Below, one piece after another: positions 46,313-48,696 of a stretch of DNA of 48,696 nucleotides (position 1 is the stretch's first letter; every line of letters starts with the position of its first letter). Source of the stretch: an uncultured Prevotella sp. (GTDB taxonomy: Bacteria > Bacteroidota > Bacteroidia > Bacteroidales > Bacteroidaceae). A model generated the notes under the pieces. It made no database searches. It was not told the DNA's origin and was given only the letters and a program-made list of their open reading frames with translations. A program made the position numbers and the translations under genes. The stretch covers positions 1 to 48,696 of the forward strand of contig ONTZ01000021.1 of NCBI GenBank assembly GCA_900320905.1. Direction: 5' to 3'.

Positions 46313-46723
46313 TCAAGTTATAGATACCAGGAATTCTCCAGCTGTCATTACAGGGATTTGAGACAAAGAGAAGTCCTTGCCGTTTCTAGTGATGATAACA
46401 TCGGCCTTAGCGCGAATGGCAGTATAGTACTGCATCGCATCTTCAAAGTCTTTAAATCGGGAGGCCAAGGCATCATCGACTATGCGCTCATTGGCAGCAG
46501 CAACACGCGAAAGTTGACGGAAGTTCGACAGAAGAATGCGAACGCCCTCGGGGCCATGCTTACGCAGAAGGAAAGAGACCGTAGAATAGGTCATCGGCGA
46601 GACTATGAGTTGCACCTGCTTGTTGTAGGCCATTGTAAAGAGACGCACAGCATCGTGGCAGAAGGGCTCGCGGCGCTCCAGCAGATCAACGACGATGTTG
46701 GTATCAAGGAATAATTTCGTCAT
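46313..46723 (-). CDS. PIN-domain ribonuclease toxin
   Basis: The 136-residue product has the PIN fold signature: LFLDTNIVVDLL (4-15) with the first acidic residue, a central FEDAMQYYTA (about 93-102) and ITRNGKDF (about 110-117). These acids bind the metal used to cut RNA. Toxins of this type (VapC-like) often cut tRNA or rRNA. The start overlaps the antitoxin by 4 bases (ATGA), the usual type II toxin-antitoxin arrangement. No catalytic residue seems missing. Confidence 0.88.
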   Translation of the reverse strand: MTKLFLDTNIVVDLLERREPFCHDAVRLFTMAYNKQVQLIVSPMTYSTVSFLLRKHGPEGVRILLSNFRQLSRVAAANERIVDDALASRFKDFEDAMQYYTAIRAKADVIITRNGKDFSLSQIPVMTAGEFLVSIT

Positions 46724-46965
46724 TTATATTTCTCATCCAAGTATTGATAGTAGGCTTCACGGGCGTTCAGGTCATCATCAGCAATAGACTCACCTGCACC
46801 GAAAAGGGTCATCACAATATCAGGCACGGGCTGCTCTGTAGCAACTTTGCTATGTCCGATAAATCGGACAAGGAAGCCCTCAATGACTTCGGTGAGGTTC
46901 AGCCCCTGCTGCTTTGCATAATCTGCTGCCTGTCTGTAAATACTGTTGTTAATGGCTATTTCCAT
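46720..46965 (-). CDS. Antitoxin of the PIN toxin pair
   Basis: The 81-residue product opens with a ribbon-helix-helix-like segment (MEIAINNSIYRQAADYAKQQ, then LNLTEVIEGFLVRFI) that would bind the operator, and ends with an acidic, tyrosine-rich tail (DDDLNAREAYYQYLDEKYK) that would wrap the toxin. This resembles the DUF6364-type antitoxins of Bacteroidetes. It is the first gene of the pair. A promoter box lies 23 bases upstream. Confidence 0.83.
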   Translation of the reverse strand: MEIAINNSIYRQAADYAKQQGLNLTEVIEGFLVRFIGHSKVATEQPVPDIVMTLFGAGESIADDDLNAREAYYQYLDEKYK

Positions 46966-46988
46966 ATTTGTCTTATTAAATTCCGCTG

Positions 46989-46996
46989 CAAAGATA
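46989..46996 (-). promoter_or_regulatory. -7 promoter box of the PIN toxin-antitoxin pair
   Basis: TATCTTTG on the minus strand, 23 bases before the antitoxin ATG. A fitting -33 box is weak (TTCG at the right place). A separate palindrome GTGGTCAAGACCAC is at 47075-47088. Confidence 0.5.
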
Positions 46997-47119
46997 CGAT
47001 AAAAATCCGATTAAACGAAGAGAACACGAAGAAATTTGCATTCTCGCCCGTATCAACCGGCGCCGAGAGATCATGTGGTCAAGACCACGAGGAGCGTATA
47101 TGTATCTGGTAAGAAAAAA

Positions 47120-47692
47120 TCAGAACCTATAGCGCAGGCCGCCGCAGAGCGTACCCTTCTCACCCAGGCCAGCCTCGACGAAGCCGCGGAGGTTGCCGCC
47201 GAACTCAAGACCTAAGGCTGTGGCCTGGAACATAAAACGGGTGACGGTCTCGTCCTTGGCATTCGGGTCGGCAGTCTTCGCAGCGCCCTCGACAGAGACA
47301 GAGGCGAACATCACACCAGCAGAGAGTGCCGAATACATGCCAAAATTCTTCTTGCGCAGCCAGTTGAACTTCACCGACGGCATCACCGTGATAAAGGTCT
47401 CACTCAGGTCCTTCTGCTTCGTTTTATCGTCCTCAGCCTTACAAGAGGCATACGCAAGCACGCCACCGACAGCCACACCAGGTGTGAGGTGGTAATAGTA
47501 TTCAGCACCGATAGGGCCCCACCAGGAACTCTGGTCGCCAGCGGCAGCAGAGAAGGCACTTGAAATAGCCGAGAAAATGTTAGAGGCAGACCCAACACCG
47601 TAGAACACACCGATTTCGTTCTTCTCGTCCTGTGCATTCACATTCATTGTAACCATCATGGCGGCCACCACCATCAAAAGAATCTTTTTCAT
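47120..47692 (-). CDS. Small outer-membrane beta-barrel protein
   Basis: The 190-residue product has a signal peptide (MKKILLMVVAAMMVTMNVNAQ). The rest is about 165 residues of alternating strands (EIGVFYGVGSAS, IGAEYYYHLTPGVAVGGVLAYAS, PSVKFNWLRKKNFGMYSALSAG), ending CGGLRYRF with a terminal Phe, as in OmpW/OmpX-sized barrels. It probably sits in the outer membrane; the ligand is unknown. No partner gene is nearby and no clear promoter box was found upstream. Confidence 0.85.
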   Translation of the reverse strand: MKKILLMVVAAMMVTMNVNAQDEKNEIGVFYGVGSASNIFSAISSAFSAAAGDQSSWWGPIGAEYYYHLTPGVAVGGVLAYASCKAEDDKTKQKDLSETFITVMPSVKFNWLRKKNFGMYSALSAGVMFASVSVEGAAKTADPNAKDETVTRFMFQATALGLEFGGNLRGFVEAGLGEKGTLCGGLRYRF

Positions 47693-47829
47693 TTTTGCAA
47701 TACTTAGTTAATTATACATTTAATTGTCTAAAAATCAATGAATTACATTAGCAAAATATAACTAATAAAATTTGGTCAAGTGCCTGATTTTCGGTAACTT
47801 AGTGATCTCTTACGATACTACTTTTATAC

Positions 47830-48389
47830 ATGGTTGTACCAGGAAGGATAAATTTCACCCAGTTGGGCAGGTACGGGAAGCACGGCGAACAGTGCTACCG
47901 CCAAAACTTCGGACGCAGGCGTTCGAAGAGCATCAACTGGCTCCGCTTCAACATCTCGCTTGCCCTGCGCTACTTCGGTGAAGTGAGACTCCGCATATTG
48001 GTCGTTTCTGGTCGGGATGTGCAGGTGCCGTGAAGCATGGGCTGGAGATCATGGGCAAGGCCTATACACTGCTGGCTTATTCAAAGTCATTGAGAACAAG
48101 GTTTCAGATAGAGTTTTGCTATCGGGATGCCAAGAACTACACAGGACTTATGGACTGTCAGGCCAGAGCCCCTTGGAAACTCGACTTCGCATTCAATGCA
48201 TCGTTCGCATCGCTTAACATCACAAAACTGATGATGAAGGAACGCGGAATGGATTATTCCATGTCAAATTTCAAAGCGCTCATGGCTGGTACGTTTCTAA
48301 CGAAACGAATTTTTGACGTGTCCCGATACCGACCGAACCAAACTTTAATTAATCACATTTTCAAAGAACTCTTTGGCTGCGCGGCATAG
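47830..48389 (+). pseudogene. Decayed DDE transposase (IS4-like)
   Basis: The N-terminal piece (INFTQLGRYGKHGEQCYRQN...) is in one frame. The rest (TPHIGRFWSGCAGAVKHGLE, then IMGKAYTLLAYSKSLRTRFQ and IEFCYRDAKNYTGLM) is in another, with a shift near 47970. Compared with the expected layout, two internal parts are missing: one between the N-terminal piece and TPHIGRFW, one between GLEIMG and KAYTLL. The two catalytic Asp are lost with them. The Glu in R..FQIEFCYRDAK remains. It cannot be active. I assign the family from the motifs only; exact IS identity is not known. Confidence 0.8.
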
Positions 48390-48451
48390 CCGTTACGCCA
48401 TATATTGAATTTTTAACGAACTATTGTTTTTGTGCAATTAATCTTTTTGCG

Positions 48452-48491
48452 GGCAAAGGTACAAAGAATAATCGGACTGACCAAACGTCAG
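48452..48491 (-). repeat. Copy 2 of the 40-bp promoter-like repeat
   Basis: Thirty-seven of 40 bases match 45871-45910 in the same orientation. It again contains TACCTTTG (48454-48461), a 20-base spacer and TTTG (48482-48485) on the minus strand, but no gene follows that could be read from it; the first sequence downstream is antisense to the dead transposase. Confidence 0.8.
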
Positions 48492-48503
48492 CCCGATTTT
48501 TTT
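48471..48503 (+). terminator. Hairpin terminator overlapping the promoter-like repeat
   Basis: ATCGG and CTGAC (48471-48481) pair with GTCAG and CCGAT (48487-48497) around loop CAAAC, followed by seven T on the plus strand. The -33 TTTG of the opposite-strand promoter lies in the loop. The minus-strand side may also end the truncated gene at 48513. Confidence 0.75.
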
Positions 48504-48512
48504 AGGGAATAC

Positions 48513-48602
48513 TTACTGGTCGGGCTCGTCGTCATCGCCGCCAGAGTTGCCGCCGGAGTTGCCGCCGGGGGTATCACCACCTGGGTTCGGCTGCGGATGA
48601 AG
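48513..48602 (-). pseudogene. 3' end of a disrupted gene, Gly-rich tail
   Basis: The frame ending at 48513 codes HPQPNPGGDTPGGNSGGNSG followed by GDDDEPDQ and a stop. Such Gly/Asn-rich acidic tails end many HU-like DNA-binding proteins of Bacteroidales, but the tail alone cannot prove that. The frame is cut where an IS3-type end begins (48603), so the gene is probably interrupted by it. The remaining part would be beyond the right edge. Confidence 0.6.
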
Positions 48603-48696
48603 TGAACCCAGAAAGTTGGACACAACTTAAAGGTTCAAATGAAAAAGGAATTTAGTTTAGAAGAGAAGTTGGAAGCGATTTCTTTAGTGTTCCAAG
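48603..48696 (+). mobile_element. Left end of an IS3-family insertion sequence
   Basis: The stretch begins TGAACCCAGAAAGTTGGACA, the typical IS3/IS150-group terminal sequence, and continues 36 bases later with a transposase start. The right end is outside the window. It directly abuts the truncated Gly-rich gene. Confidence 0.75.
48639..48696 (+). CDS. IS3-family transposase OrfA, N-terminal fragment
   Basis: The 19 visible codons read MKKEFSLEEKLEAISLVFQ, the usual opening of the OrfA helix-turn-helix protein, which binds the element's ends. The frame leaves the window intact. Confidence 0.75.
   Translation, partial: MKKEFSLEEKLEAISLVFQ

Overview
The window looks like chromosomal DNA of a Bacteroidales bacterium, most likely Prevotella or a close relative. 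Evidence: Mfa/FimA-type (type V) fimbrial lipoproteins, secreted proteins with type IX secretion-like C-terminal tails, DUF3575/DUF3868 proteins, type II pantothenate kinase, promoters of the Bacteroidetes form TTTG-N19/21-TAnnTTTG, and few Shine-Dalgarno sites. Most genes read on the minus strand. A block at about 36.6-44.0 kb reads on the plus strand.

Layout. (1) 0-2.8 kb, minus: a probable operon of a sugar-kinase-like/RapZ-C fusion, a TlpA-type thioredoxin, a secreted protein with a dockerin-like tail, and the first codons of another secreted protein. (2) 2.8-4.9 kb: groS-groL. (3) 5.0-6.85 kb: a hipBA toxin-antitoxin pair with a clear operator. (4) 6.9-23.5 kb: two related giant secreted proteins (2915 and about 2535 residues), each preceded by a palindromic leader. 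(5) 23.7-25.3 kb: a 42-bp tandem repeat array beside a Fic AMPylase gene. (6) 25.4-35.9 kb: a seven-gene fimbrial operon (DUF3575, DUF3868/OmpA-like, Mfa1-like shaft, Mfa2/FimB-like anchor, and three lipoproteins likely to be accessory or tip subunits). Its promoter lies between two palindromes 21 bp apart. (7) 36.0-36.5 kb: a thioredoxin-like lipoprotein. (8) 36.6-44.0 kb, plus: sppA, lpxK, purine nucleoside phosphorylase, thiL, tRNA-Phe, a histidine acid phosphatase and type II pantothenate kinase. (9) 44.0-48.7 kb: a PAP2 phosphatase/outer-membrane barrel fusion, a PIN toxin-antitoxin pair, a small outer-membrane protein, a decayed DDE transposase, and the tail of a gene cut by an IS3-family element that runs off the window.

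The metabolic genes are ordinary housekeeping functions: envelope lipid A, purine salvage, thiamine and CoA cofactors, and chaperonin. The accessory part is about the cell surface (fimbriae, giant exoproteins) and about toxin-type modules (HipBA, Fic, PIN).

The least explained signals are non-coding: the 42-bp array next to fic; two GTGARAA heptamer arrays that supply gene stop codons and one start codon and share the same order of unit variants; the paired palindromes on the fimbrial promoter; and a 2.6-kb segment bracketed by 40-bp near-identical promoter-like repeats. Three genes also appear to be transcribed without a leader. No CRISPR array, prophage or rRNA was seen.
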